From assembly GCF_050717545.1 (NCBI RefSeq), contig NZ_JBOITN010000028.1:105852-169851 (forward strand): a DNA stretch of 64,000 nt, written 5' to 3'. The translations under genes and the position numbers were made by a program. How positions within the stretch are numbered: the stretch's first letter is position 1; each line of letters begins with the position of its first letter. The notes under the pieces were generated by a model, which was not told the DNA's origin, ran no database searches, and saw only the letters and a program-made list of their open reading frames with translations. Below are positions 52,732 through 61,264 of the stretch, one piece after another. The stretch comes from Clostridium_AD sp050717545. Its GTDB lineage: Bacteria; Bacillota; Clostridia; Clostridiales; Clostridiaceae.

Positions 52732-53985
52732 TTGAAAAGAAGAAACCGACTTTTATTATTTACACTAATATTTACTTTAGTCTTTTCTACAACCGTTTTG
52801 GCAGCTGCTACTACTCCCCCAGAACTAATCGGTAAAGCTGCTATTTCTGTAGATATGGATACAAACGAGATTATTTACACTAAAAATATTGATAATAAAA
52901 TGCAACCAGCAAGTATTACAAAACTTCTTACAGGATTATTACTTGCTGAAAATAAAAAATCAACTGATAATTTGGTCTATACAGAATCCGCAAAAAAACA
53001 ACCAGCTTTTTCATATAACTTAAATTTACATCCAGTAACAATTGGTGATACTATGTCCGCCGACAACGTGATGGATGCTCTTCTTCTTTACTCTGGAAAT
53101 GATATCGCATCTATGGTTGCTGATAACGTTGCTGGTGATACAGAAAAGTTTGCTAAACTTATGAATGAGAAAGCAGTCTCACTAGGTATGAAAGGCTCTC
53201 ATTTTGTCACCCCTAATGGTTTGGATGACGTAACTAAAGAACATTATACAACTGCTTATGATCTAACACTTTTAGGTAGAGCTGTATATAAAAACGATTG
53301 GGTAAAAAAAACTATAGCTAAAAAAACAAGTGTAATTAAATTTTCCAATGGTCCACAGGTAACCGTTGAAAATAGGAATAAGCTTCTTGGCATCGATGGT
53401 AACGTAGGTGGTAAAACTGGTGTTACAAACAAATCCGGGAGATGTTTAGTTTCTATATACGAACGTAATGGTCGTAAAATTATAGGTGTTGTTATGGATT
53501 CTGAGTATGATGCAAAAGACACAAAAGTATTTGAAGATATGACATCACTAATTAACTATAGTTATGCTGCTCAGAAAGAGGTACTTAAAAAGAAGAATAC
53601 CGCAATCAAAACAATTTCAGTTCCTTATAAGGTTATTCCCTTTATAGGACCAAAAAGGACAATTAGTGTTCCTCTAGAATCTAAAGAAGATATTACTTAT
53701 TATAATAATGATTTAAAACCAAAAAACATCGTTGATGTTTCTAGCGTAAATCCATGGAAGCTTGATAAAGATACTTCTGTCGGAACTATGTCTATTACTC
53801 AAAAGGATTCAAATAAAAGCTACAAATTATATCCAATGATTTCGAAATCTACTCTTATTAAAGATAATATAATTATCTACGTTGCTGCTGCAGTTGTACT
53901 AATTATAATTATTGCATTAATTTTATTTTTAATTTCTTCTATTAATAAGCGCAAAAATCGCCATGGTAGACGAATTAGATACTAA
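52732..53985 (+). CDS. D-alanyl-D-alanine carboxypeptidase (DacA-like PBP)
   Basis: This 417-residue secreted enzyme has a signal peptide (residues 1-25, ending VLAAA), catalytic Ser61 and Lys64 (SITK), SGN at 121-123 and KTG at 228-230. A C-terminal transmembrane segment (IIIYVAAAVVLIIIIALILF) anchors it, in place of the amphipathic helix of PBP5. It trims D-Ala from peptidoglycan stem peptides. A TTG at 52732 is the start, after TGGAGAG. It is monocistronic. Confidence 0.93.
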   Translation: MKRRNRLLLFTLIFTLVFSTTVLAAATTPPELIGKAAISVDMDTNEIIYTKNIDNKMQPASITKLLTGLLLAENKKSTDNLVYTESAKKQPAFSYNLNLHPVTIGDTMSADNVMDALLLYSGNDIASMVADNVAGDTEKFAKLMNEKAVSLGMKGSHFVTPNGLDDVTKEHYTTAYDLTLLGRAVYKNDWVKKTIAKKTSVIKFSNGPQVTVENRNKLLGIDGNVGGKTGVTNKSGRCLVSIYERNGRKIIGVVMDSEYDAKDTKVFEDMTSLINYSYAAQKEVLKKKNTAIKTISVPYKVIPFIGPKRTISVPLESKEDITYYNNDLKPKNIVDVSSVNPWKLDKDTSVGTMSITQKDSNKSYKLYPMISKSTLIKDNIIIYVAAAVVLIIIIALILFLISSINKRKNRHGRRIRY

Positions 53986-54016
53986 GTAATTATATACAAT
54001 CGCTTCATAAATTAAC

Positions 54017-54054
54017 AGACTGTATTAACTCTTTAGTTAATACAGTCTCTTTTA
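54017..54054 (+). terminator. Terminator after DD-carboxypeptidase gene
   Basis: AGACTGTATTAAC (54017-54029) pairs perfectly with its complement at 54036-54048, followed by CTTTT. Confidence 0.9.
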
Positions 54055-54091
54055 GCATCTTTTACTATTATTATATTATTATATTAATTTA

Positions 54092-54132
54092 TTGACATTC
54101 ATATTGTAATATACTAATGTTAATTAGTATAT
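54092..54132 (+). promoter_or_regulatory. ArsR-gene promoter with perfect palindrome
   Basis: TTGACA (54092-54097) and TAATGT (54115-54120) are spaced by 17 bp. ATATACTAA (54109-54117) and TTAGTATAT (54124-54132) form a 9-bp inverted repeat with a 6-nt centre that covers the -10 box. ArsR/SmtB repressors bind such sites, so autoregulation is likely. Confidence 0.75.
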
Positions 54133-54191
54133 ATATTATTTATTTGATATACTTAAAACATAATTAAGAAATTTTTTTAAAGGAGATTATT

Positions 54192-54539
54192 ATGAATAAC
54201 GATATTATAAAAAACGATATTAACATTAGCGATATTAATATTAACGATATTAACCTTAACAATATTAAACAATATGAAGAAATTGCAGATTTATTAAAAG
54301 CTATTGCTCACCCTGCACGAATATGCATTATTAGAGGACTTATGAACAAAGGGAGTTGCAATGTTGGCTATATGCAAAATTGCTTAAACCTGCCTCAATC
54401 TACAGTCTCGCAACATCTCCAAAAATTAAAATCTTTAGGAATTATCAAAGGTGAAAGAGATGGTTTACAGATTAATTACAACATTTGTAATGAAACTATC
54501 GTAAACATAATAAATGCGATATTCCCTGTAGAGAGTTAG
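54192..54539 (+). CDS. ArsR/SmtB-family repressor with repetitive N-terminus
   Basis: This 115-residue winged-helix protein contains EIADLLKAIAHPARICIIRGL, LPQSTVSQHLQKLKSLGIIKGERDG and QINYNIC, the ArsR fold. The usual ELCVCDL metal motif is absent; Cys residues occur at CIIRG, GSCNV, QNCLN and NIC. Residues 1-26 are a low-complexity N/D/I stretch encoded by a 15-bp tandem repeat. AAAGGAG precedes ATG. It stands alone with a palindrome in its promoter. The signal sensed is unknown. Confidence 0.88.
   Translation: MNNDIIKNDINISDININDINLNNIKQYEEIADLLKAIAHPARICIIRGLMNKGSCNVGYMQNCLNLPQSTVSQHLQKLKSLGIIKGERDGLQINYNICNETIVNIINAIFPVES
54198..54270 (+). repeat. Short tandem repeat encoding the ArsR N-terminus
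   Basis: About five imperfect 12-15 bp units with the core AACGATATTAA follow the start codon of the ArsR gene. They encode repeated (N)DI(N)-type residues and could expand or shrink by slippage without changing frame. Confidence 0.7.
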
Positions 54540-54562
54540 TTGACTCGTTTAGATAGTCCACT

Positions 54563-54588
54563 ATAAACCCTCTGTGGAGGGTTTATTC
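54563..54588. terminator. Bidirectional terminator between ArsR gene and EamA gene
   Basis: ATAAACCCTC (54563-54572) pairs with GAGGGTTTAT (54577-54586) around TGTG. It separates convergent genes. Confidence 0.85.
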
Positions 54589-54589
54589 G

Positions 54590-55486
54590 TTATATCCTCC
54601 TTCGCTTGTTAAACTTAAACCTACCATCTAAGCTAACTAATGATACACCCACTATTATAACAATGCATCCTAAGACCTGCCATACCCTAACAACCTCATG
54701 AAGCAATACACCCGCAGCTATTAGGCTCATAATAGGTTGTAAATTTATATATGTAGTAAGGACCGTTGCACCAAGATCTTTTAAGCAATGAACATACATG
54801 ACATACCCAACGCAAGAACAAGCAATGGATAAAAATATTATATTTAATACAACTTTTGTAGAAGGTATTTGCAAAGCACTAAAAAATAATGAAGGACTTA
54901 AGAATAAAGATCCCCACATAATTTCATAAGTGGTTATAGTTATAACTTTATAATGGCCTTTAAAACTACTACAAACCATATTATAAATTATCCAAGAAAA
55001 CACTGCTCCAAGAGCCATCAAATCTCCTATACTCCCTTTAGATAAAAAATCCACTCTTTCTTTAGATGCAATTACTATAATAATTCCAATTAAACTTAAT
55101 GTAGCTCCAATCATTTTTCCATAAGTAAGTTTCTCTTTATAAAACAATCTTTGCGTAAATAATGTAAATACTGGTATAGATGCAATTAAAATTGCAACAT
55201 TTGATGCAGATGTATATGCTACCGCATAATTTTCGAAAATAAAGTATATTGTTACTCCAAAGAACCCACCCAAGGCGAACTTGACCTTGTCCTCTTTTAA
55301 AACTTTTTCATCTGGGAATTTTACTTTTAATATTATAAATAAAATTATTGCTGCTAATACAAATCTATAAAATGCTGATAATACAGGACTTATTTCTGTA
55401 GATATTACCTTTATACTTAAATAGGATAAGCTCCATATAAACATTAAGATAATTGCCATTACATGAGATATTCTTTTATTTGTCAA
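54590..55486 (-). CDS. EamA-family (DMT superfamily) transporter
   Basis: This 298-residue protein has ten predicted helices in two EamA repeats (AIILMFIWSLSYLSIKVIS..., and FSWIIYNMVCSS...). It is a drug/metabolite or amino-acid exporter of unknown substrate. A TTG start (55486) follows GGGAGTGA. It is monocistronic. Confidence 0.88.
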   Translation of the reverse strand: MTNKRISHVMAIILMFIWSLSYLSIKVISTEISPVLSAFYRFVLAAIILFIILKVKFPDEKVLKEDKVKFALGGFFGVTIYFIFENYAVAYTSASNVAILIASIPVFTLFTQRLFYKEKLTYGKMIGATLSLIGIIIVIASKERVDFLSKGSIGDLMALGAVFSWIIYNMVCSSFKGHYKVITITTYEIMWGSLFLSPSLFFSALQIPSTKVVLNIIFLSIACSCVGYVMYVHCLKDLGATVLTTYINLQPIMSLIAAGVLLHEVVRVWQVLGCIVIIVGVSLVSLDGRFKFNKRRRI

Positions 55487-55802
55487 TATATCACTCCCTC
55501 TTCATACTATTGGGCTTCAAAAGCTTAATATATATTATATCTCAAAATTACCTAAGATTACAATAAACTTTATTATAATTATATGCTAAATTAATTAAAT
55601 TATTATTTAATTTTATACTATTTAAACCCAACCAACACTATAATATTACAATGTATATTTTTACAATTATAGTATTGTTAACCTTTCACTTTTGGAGTAT
55701 TATAGTATAGTATTCTAATATTTTATGCTACTTATGATAACATTTGTGCATAAAAATACAATTTATTAATAATTATATTTATTTATACATGGAGGTGCCA
55801 AC
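55487..55802. other. AT-rich gap with imperfect inverted repeats
   Basis: Between the divergent EamA and HprK/PEPCK-like genes there is no small gene. The stretch around 55640-55715 contains several ACTATAATATT and TATAGTATT-like words in opposite orientation, which could be operator sites, and TATAATA -10-like boxes. I cannot assign a regulator. Confidence 0.4.
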
Positions 55803-57545
55803 TTGAAAAAAGAATTTTCTCTTAGTAACGAAAAGGTAATGATAAATTTCACTGCAAAATACTGTAATAGCCCTGTTCAATTATTAGAAAGTGATGGTTT
55901 CAGAAGAGTTTTTAACACTTATATTAAGAAAATCAAAAAGAAAAAATCGAATATTTATAAATATTTGGTTGAAAACACAGAAGCAGACAATGAGGGCCTA
56001 GATATTTACATTATACATTTATTTAAACTCCTAACCGTACTCGATGTAAATGAAATTATAAATTTAAATACTAAATATAGTTCCCTTATTAATAGTAAAA
56101 ATAATTTTGTTGATTTTATAGAAGATTTTTATAGTTTTTGGAGAAAGCTTGAAAGATACACTGTAATTCACAATAATAAAATTAATGATGGTATTGAAAA
56201 AACAAGTTTTGTTGAGGCTAATAACAACTTTTCAATGCTTATTCTTAATTTATACAGAAAAATCGAAGAAAATGTAGTTGGCCATAAACCTAAGGTTTAC
56301 AGGCAACTACCTGCAGGTGGTAATGCAGGTCTAATTGTTAATAATGTAAATTGGCCTTTGCCCTTTGGATATGAAGTATTAAAAAATGTTCCCTTTATTG
56401 ATGCAATAATACTAGATTTGCCTTATATAAGCTATCCTAAAAAAAATACTCGAGATGGTATATTTGAGGAATGTTTTGAAAATCCATTGAAAAACTGTAC
56501 AATATCCACGGATCATTGGTTTTGTTACCCTGCTAAAGTTGGTACATTACTTACATTTATTTATGTTCACAGAGATTTTATGGCTCATGCAATAACTCTA
56601 TGTAACCTATTTGAAATGGCAAGTGAAGAAGAATATAGAGACGCTAAGCCAGATATAGTATTTATTTTTGGTGCTAAAGATTCTTTTGCAAAAGTTAAAA
56701 CAGTGTTTTATGATGATAAAGAGAATCATCTTATGCTTGGCTATATAAGTTATGGCGACGAGATTGATTATTTCGGTTATGTAAAAAAGATGGCCTTAAC
56801 TCTTCATAATCTAATAATGATTAAAAAAGGTTCGCTACCAATTCATGGTGCAATGGTAAATATTATTATGAATAATGGTAAAAGTGCAAATGTTATTATT
56901 ATGGGCGATAGTGGTGCTGGTAAGTCTGAATCCTTAGAAGCATTTAGAAGCTTAAGCGAGGACTATATTAGCGATATGACCATTGTCTTTGATGACATGG
57001 GATACCTAACTCTTAAAGAAGGATCAAAACCATTAGCCTTCGGAACTGAAATAGGAGCTTTCGTAAGACTCGATGATTTAGATACAGGTTATGCTTTTAA
57101 AGAAATTGATAGAAGTATATTTATGAATCCTGATAAAATAAACGCAAGGCTTGTTATGCCAGTTGCAAGCTATAAAGCTATAATTAAAGGATATCCTATA
57201 GATTTATTCCTCTATGCAAACAATTATGAAGAAGTAAAAGATGGAGTAGAAGAAATTAATTTCTTTACAAATTCAGCTGATGCTATTGATGTTTGTAAAA
57301 GAGGCGCAAGAATGGCAAAAGGTACTACTACTGAACTAGGTTTAGTAACTTCATATTTTGCAAATCCTTTTGGACCTGTTCAAAAACAAGAACAAGTAGA
57401 TGTACTTATAGATAGCTACTTTGAAGATTTCTTTAAAACAGGTGTAAAAGTTGGACAAATTAGAACTTCTCTAGGAGTAGCAGGACAAGAAAAAGATGGT
57501 CCTAAAAAAGCTGCTAAAAAACTATTCGAATTAATTATAGAATAA
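55803..57545 (+). CDS. HprK/PEPCK-like P-loop protein, function unknown
   Basis: This 580-residue protein begins at TTG (55803) after GGAGGTG. The first 200 residues are helical with no recognised domain. The C-terminal half has a P-loop GDSGAGKSES (368-377), much like the HprK motif GESGIGKSE, followed by DMTIVFDDMGYL (acidic metal-binding region), GTEIGAFVRLDDLD and INARLVMPVASYKA. It therefore resembles the PEP carboxykinase/HPr-kinase superfamily, but the length and N-terminus differ from both ATP- and GTP-type PEPCK. Clostridial relatives are often labelled 'PEP carboxykinase'; a serine or phosphoenzyme kinase role is also possible. It is monocistronic. Confidence 0.72.
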   Translation: MKKEFSLSNEKVMINFTAKYCNSPVQLLESDGFRRVFNTYIKKIKKKKSNIYKYLVENTEADNEGLDIYIIHLFKLLTVLDVNEIINLNTKYSSLINSKNNFVDFIEDFYSFWRKLERYTVIHNNKINDGIEKTSFVEANNNFSMLILNLYRKIEENVVGHKPKVYRQLPAGGNAGLIVNNVNWPLPFGYEVLKNVPFIDAIILDLPYISYPKKNTRDGIFEECFENPLKNCTISTDHWFCYPAKVGTLLTFIYVHRDFMAHAITLCNLFEMASEEEYRDAKPDIVFIFGAKDSFAKVKTVFYDDKENHLMLGYISYGDEIDYFGYVKKMALTLHNLIMIKKGSLPIHGAMVNIIMNNGKSANVIIMGDSGAGKSESLEAFRSLSEDYISDMTIVFDDMGYLTLKEGSKPLAFGTEIGAFVRLDDLDTGYAFKEIDRSIFMNPDKINARLVMPVASYKAIIKGYPIDLFLYANNYEEVKDGVEEINFFTNSADAIDVCKRGARMAKGTTTELGLVTSYFANPFGPVQKQEQVDVLIDSYFEDFFKTGVKVGQIRTSLGVAGQEKDGPKKAAKKLFELIIE

Positions 57546-57546
57546 A

Positions 57547-57600
57547 GAAAAAAAGTATATATTACACGTATTGCAATACGATTAATATATACTTTTTTTG
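57547..57600. terminator. Bidirectional terminator between HprK/PEPCK-like gene and topB
   Basis: AAAAAAAGTATATATTA pairs with TAATATATACTTTTTTT across a short inner helix (CGTATTGCAATACG), giving an extended hairpin with A/T flanks. Confidence 0.88.
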
Positions 57601-57630
57601 CGTATAAAAATATCTGTAAACTAATTAATA

Positions 57631-59637
57631 TTATTTCGCCACTGCCTTTGGATTTTTATAAAATGCTTTTACCATGTCAAAATTCTTCTTAAGTCTTGAT
57701 CCATTATTTAGCTTTAGTACCCTATCAGTATTTTTAATTATATAATTTTCAAGCTTACCCATGTATATGTCACCTTGGATTTCACTTTGAGTAACCATTG
57801 TTAGTCCCTTTTCCCAACTAGCTGTAAGTTCTGGATTTAACAGTGTAGGTATAGAATTTTTCACTACATCAAAGATAATTTCGCCAAGCAAAGTAGGCAT
57901 AACCACTTGAGTTTTATTATTAGATTTAATATATTCTATTTTTTCAAGTTTTGTTAGAATTCCTGAACGCGTAGCACTTGTTCCAATTCCAGAACCTTTG
58001 ATATGCTCTCTTAGTTCTTCATCTTCAATAAGTTTACCCGCATTCTCCATAGCTATAATTATTGATCCTGAGGTAAATCTTTTAGGAGCAGAAGTTTTAC
58101 CTTCTTTCACAACTAAATCTTCAAGATCTACAATTTGACCTTTTTTGAGCATACTTAAAAATTTCATATTTGTACTTTCACGGTAAGCATTATCACTTTC
58201 AGGTTTTAAAACTTCCAAATAACCCAGTTCAAGACAAACCTTATCTGACGTAAAAAATCTCTCCGCACTAATTTTTGTAATAACTGCAACCTTGCTATAA
58301 ACAGCAGGTGGATAAAAAATTGCCAAAAATCTTCTAATCACTAAATTATAAATTTTCTTTTGTACATCCTTAAGCGCTGCATAATTTTGCAGACCCTCGC
58401 CTGTTGGAATAATAGCATAATGGTCTGTAACTTTACTATCATCAACATACTTTGTTTTAGCTAAGTTATCATACCACTTGTTTTCAATGATTTTTGTGGC
58501 TATATTTTTTATTTCTGTATTCCCATTTAAATTCCTTAATTTTTTTATGTTGCTATCAATTTCCTTTGCCAACGCTGTAGTAAGTACTCTAGCATCTGTT
58601 CTTGGATATGTAAGCATTTTCTTCTCATATAAAGCTTGAATGTGACCAAGAGTTTGCTCTGGATTTATTTTAAATACTTTTGAGCATTCATTTTGTATTT
58701 CTGCTAAATTAAAGAGTAATGGTGCGTTTTTATTTTCTTTTTTCTTACTAATATTCTCAACTAAAACTTTACCCGTAATACTTGAATCTCTTAACTCTCC
58801 AATTAATTTTTCTGCTGTTTCCTTAGCTTTAAATCCACCCTCATTATAAAGCAGTGGTGATTCAAAATATTTAGACCCTTCTACTGATTTCCACTCTCCA
58901 TCATAAGTGTTTTCCTCGCCCGATTTAAAAGTTCCTATAATCTTATAAAAAGGAGTCACAATAAAGTCCCTAACTTCTCTTTCCCTTTGAACCACCATTC
59001 CGAGTACACAAGACATTACGCGCCCAACAGCAATAACTATATAATTTTTACCAAGATAACTACTTACAGTTTTTCCATAGACCAAACTTAGAAGCCTTGA
59101 AAAATTAATTCCCATTAGATAATCTTCTTTTGCTCTTAAATAAGCAGCTTCCGATAGATTATCATATTCACTTAAATCTTTTGCTTCCTTAACGCCACGA
59201 ATAATCTCTGATTCTGTTTGAGAATCTATCCAAACTCTTCGTTTTTGCTTATCAGGATTGCCTGCCATATCATCTACTAGTCTATATATATATTCGCCTT
59301 CACGCCCAGAATCTGTACAAACATAAACTCTATCAATATCCTCGCGAATTAATTGGCTCTTAACAATATTAAATTGTTTTTTTACCCCGTCTATAACTTC
59401 ATACTTATATTCTTCTGGTAAAAATGGCAATGTATTTAAAGACCATTTTTTAAGTTTTTCATCATACTTTTCAGGGTAACTCATAGTAACAAGATGACCA
59501 ACGCACCATGTTACTACCGCTTTGTCAGACTCTATATATCCATCAAACTTTTTACCATTTATTTTCAACGCTTTCGCAAATTCTGCAGCAACACTTGGTT
59601 TTTCTGTAATAAACAATGCCTTACTAATAGGAACCAC
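57631..59637 (-). CDS. topB: DNA topoisomerase III (type IA)
   Basis: This 668-residue type IA topoisomerase opens with a TOPRIM domain (SKALFITEKPSVAAEFAKAL, VYVCTDSGREGEYIYRL), then the archaeo-eukaryal-like core with the catalytic Tyr in MLTYPRTDARVL (around residue 340) and GIGTSATRSGI. No C-terminal zinc finger is present. It decatenates DNA during replication or recombination. The start is uncertain: GTG at 59637 has only a weak GAAAGTGAA site, while the codon aligned with the usual Met before SKALF is ATT. Confidence 0.92.
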   Translation of the reverse strand: MVPISKALFITEKPSVAAEFAKALKINGKKFDGYIESDKAVVTWCVGHLVTMSYPEKYDEKLKKWSLNTLPFLPEEYKYEVIDGVKKQFNIVKSQLIREDIDRVYVCTDSGREGEYIYRLVDDMAGNPDKQKRRVWIDSQTESEIIRGVKEAKDLSEYDNLSEAAYLRAKEDYLMGINFSRLLSLVYGKTVSSYLGKNYIVIAVGRVMSCVLGMVVQREREVRDFIVTPFYKIIGTFKSGEENTYDGEWKSVEGSKYFESPLLYNEGGFKAKETAEKLIGELRDSSITGKVLVENISKKKENKNAPLLFNLAEIQNECSKVFKINPEQTLGHIQALYEKKMLTYPRTDARVLTTALAKEIDSNIKKLRNLNGNTEIKNIATKIIENKWYDNLAKTKYVDDSKVTDHYAIIPTGEGLQNYAALKDVQKKIYNLVIRRFLAIFYPPAVYSKVAVITKISAERFFTSDKVCLELGYLEVLKPESDNAYRESTNMKFLSMLKKGQIVDLEDLVVKEGKTSAPKRFTSGSIIIAMENAGKLIEDEELREHIKGSGIGTSATRSGILTKLEKIEYIKSNNKTQVVMPTLLGEIIFDVVKNSIPTLLNPELTASWEKGLTMVTQSEIQGDIYMGKLENYIIKNTDRVLKLNNGSRLKKNFDMVKAFYKNPKAVAK

Positions 59638-59818
59638 TTCACTTTCGATTTTATAGCATTAACTCGCTTAGTCATAAATGCCTCTAATAATTGCCTTAAG
59701 TAATCATTATAACATTTTTAATACATGTATTCCAAAGAAAAATTTATTGAAGCCTATAATTCTCTTAGATATCCACTTAGATCTTCCACCACCTATATAT
59801 ATTACCATAAAATTCAAA

Positions 59819-59845
59819 TTGTTTTCTAGTTCCTTATAGTATAAT
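59819..59845 (+). promoter_or_regulatory. Putative promoter of the structured RNA
   Basis: TTGTTT (59819-59824) and a perfect TATAAT (59840-59845) are 15 bp apart. Spacing is short, but the -10 is perfect and lies about 50 nt before the first arm of the RNA's closing helix. Confidence 0.5.
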
Positions 59846-59851
59846 AAATCA

Positions 59852-60360
59852 AAAAAAGCATACAATAATGTTAGTAGATGATTTAAAATGGTTGAGTCTA
59901 GAGTGCTTGTAGGCTAAAATGGCTTTAGAGTATTCGGCCAAAGGTGTATACGAGATCTGCTAAGGTTTTTTATATGCCGGAGGGAAGAGTATTATGGGTT
60001 CTTAACAGCTGTATGTGTGCCTCACCGTATATATATGGTTCTCCCGGATGTGTAATATTCGAGCTAAGATGATATAGGTTGCCGCAGGTTACCTTAACAA
60101 TAACTAGGGGTTATTCTTGGTCGAGAGATTTTTTTTGGCTCCCAAGGTGTTCTATATTGTCGAGCAAAGATGTATATATGTGCTGTAATGCTTTTAATAT
60201 AGTCGAAAGATTACATATGGGTGTGTAGGGATGTATATGGGTTGTAGCGTAGATTGTTTTGAGTTGTCAAAGAATCCCTAGGGTTATGAGGCAAGTTATT
60301 TGGCACATATAAATAAATAACAAGTCAATAGCCTAGCATATAGACTTGTTGTTTGTTTAT
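59852..60360 (+). ncRNA. Large structured RNA of unknown class
   Basis: A gene-free, G-rich stretch (G 95 and C 45 by hand count in 59941-60300, about 39% GC in an AT-rich genome) sits between topB and the SprT-like gene. Its ends can pair: AGTCTA, TGC and TAGGCTA (59895-59916) match TAGCCTA, GCA and TAGACT (60329-60346), about 16 bp in all. Internal helices: 59977-59986/60039-60047 crossing 59987-59994/60053-60060 (pseudoknot), 60099-60104/60110-60115, 60152-60158/60196-60202 and 60226-60232/60274-60280. CGAG(C)AAAGATG-like words recur. There is no ORF with a ribosome binding site. It does not match tmRNA, RNase P, SRP RNA or 6S RNA features that I know. The transcript would run from about 59852 to the terminator at 60319-60358. 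Confidence 0.7.
60319..60358 (+). terminator. Terminator of the structured RNA
   Basis: AACAAGTC (60319-60326) pairs with GACTTGTT (60343-60350), followed by GTTTGTTTATTT. Its loop contains TAGCCTA, which is complementary to TAGGCTA near the RNA's 5' end. Confidence 0.75.
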
Positions 60361-60487
60361 TTGTACCTTATATAAAACTTGCCTTTATTATTTTATGCTG
60401 ATTTATAAATTTATTCACTTTATTATCATTTTCATATTTCCATTATAACAATTTCTTTATAATGCTTTGTTATTTGCACCCATCCTA

Positions 60488-61237
60488 TTAAAAATTGAGT
60501 TGTTCAAAATGAACATACCATTTAGAATATGTATTCCCACGCTTATCTCTATAAGTTCCCTTACTGTCTTTAACCATAACTGTTGCTCTTTTATTTATTT
60601 TATAAACAAGTCCTTTATATTTAACACCCTCACTTATAAAACTTACCTTCTGACCCACATTAAGTCCATAATCTTTTAAAACTATTTCCTTTTGACTTGG
60701 TAATTGATGAACCACATCTGTATGTGCAAATATGTTTTCTACTATTATTTTAAACCTAATTTTTTTACAACTAGATTGTTTATACAGATGTAGTTCAACT
60801 AAATGACACAGTTCATGTTCAAATACTATTTGGAAAGCTTCAAGAGAATCCTTTGTATTTATCCCAGAAACTATCTTATCTCTTTCTACCTTGTAATACT
60901 GATAAAAGAATTTTATACCCATTCTAATTTCATAAATTTCCTCAGTTTCTGGTAGTGACTTTATCTGCCTACTATATATTGTTTTTCCTGCAGCAGATGT
61001 CATTCTTGTTGATAAAGAAAACATCAAAGTACCTTTGAAGTTTTCTTTAAAATAACCACTAAAAAAAACTTCATCATACAAATAAAACAACATTTCCAGA
61101 TCGACCTTCGACATAAATTGTATATCTCCGGTCTTTACATTTTTAGATTTTATAATAAATCTATTTCTTATTTTATTTCTTTTTTCAAATATTTCTAAGC
61201 TACTATATTTTAGATATTTTATATTCTTAGTTAACAT
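60488..61237 (-). CDS. SprT-like zinc metalloprotease-like protein
   Basis: This 249-residue protein has a SprT-type domain: a helix VDLEMLFYLYDEVFFSGYF, LSTRMTSAAGKT and the zinc motif HELCH (His141, Glu142, His145). SprT-like (Spartan) proteases cut DNA-protein crosslinks in eukaryotes; bacterial functions are poorly known. The C-terminal 70 residues form a small beta domain (GQKVSFISEGVKYKGLVYKI). It lies 27 nt downstream of the VIT-VWA gene in the same direction, so the two may be one operon. AAGGAAG precedes ATG. Confidence 0.83.
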   Translation of the reverse strand: MLTKNIKYLKYSSLEIFEKRNKIRNRFIIKSKNVKTGDIQFMSKVDLEMLFYLYDEVFFSGYFKENFKGTLMFSLSTRMTSAAGKTIYSRQIKSLPETEEIYEIRMGIKFFYQYYKVERDKIVSGINTKDSLEAFQIVFEHELCHLVELHLYKQSSCKKIRFKIIVENIFAHTDVVHQLPSQKEIVLKDYGLNVGQKVSFISEGVKYKGLVYKINKRATVMVKDSKGTYRDKRGNTYSKWYVHFEQLNF

Positions 61238-61264
61238 TCTTTTACTTCCTTTTACAAAAATCTA

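Noticed and set aside
59850..60300. CRISPR array or tandem repeat in the G-rich region
   Set aside because: The similar words are not evenly spaced and not identical; no cas genes are present. A structured RNA explains the data better.
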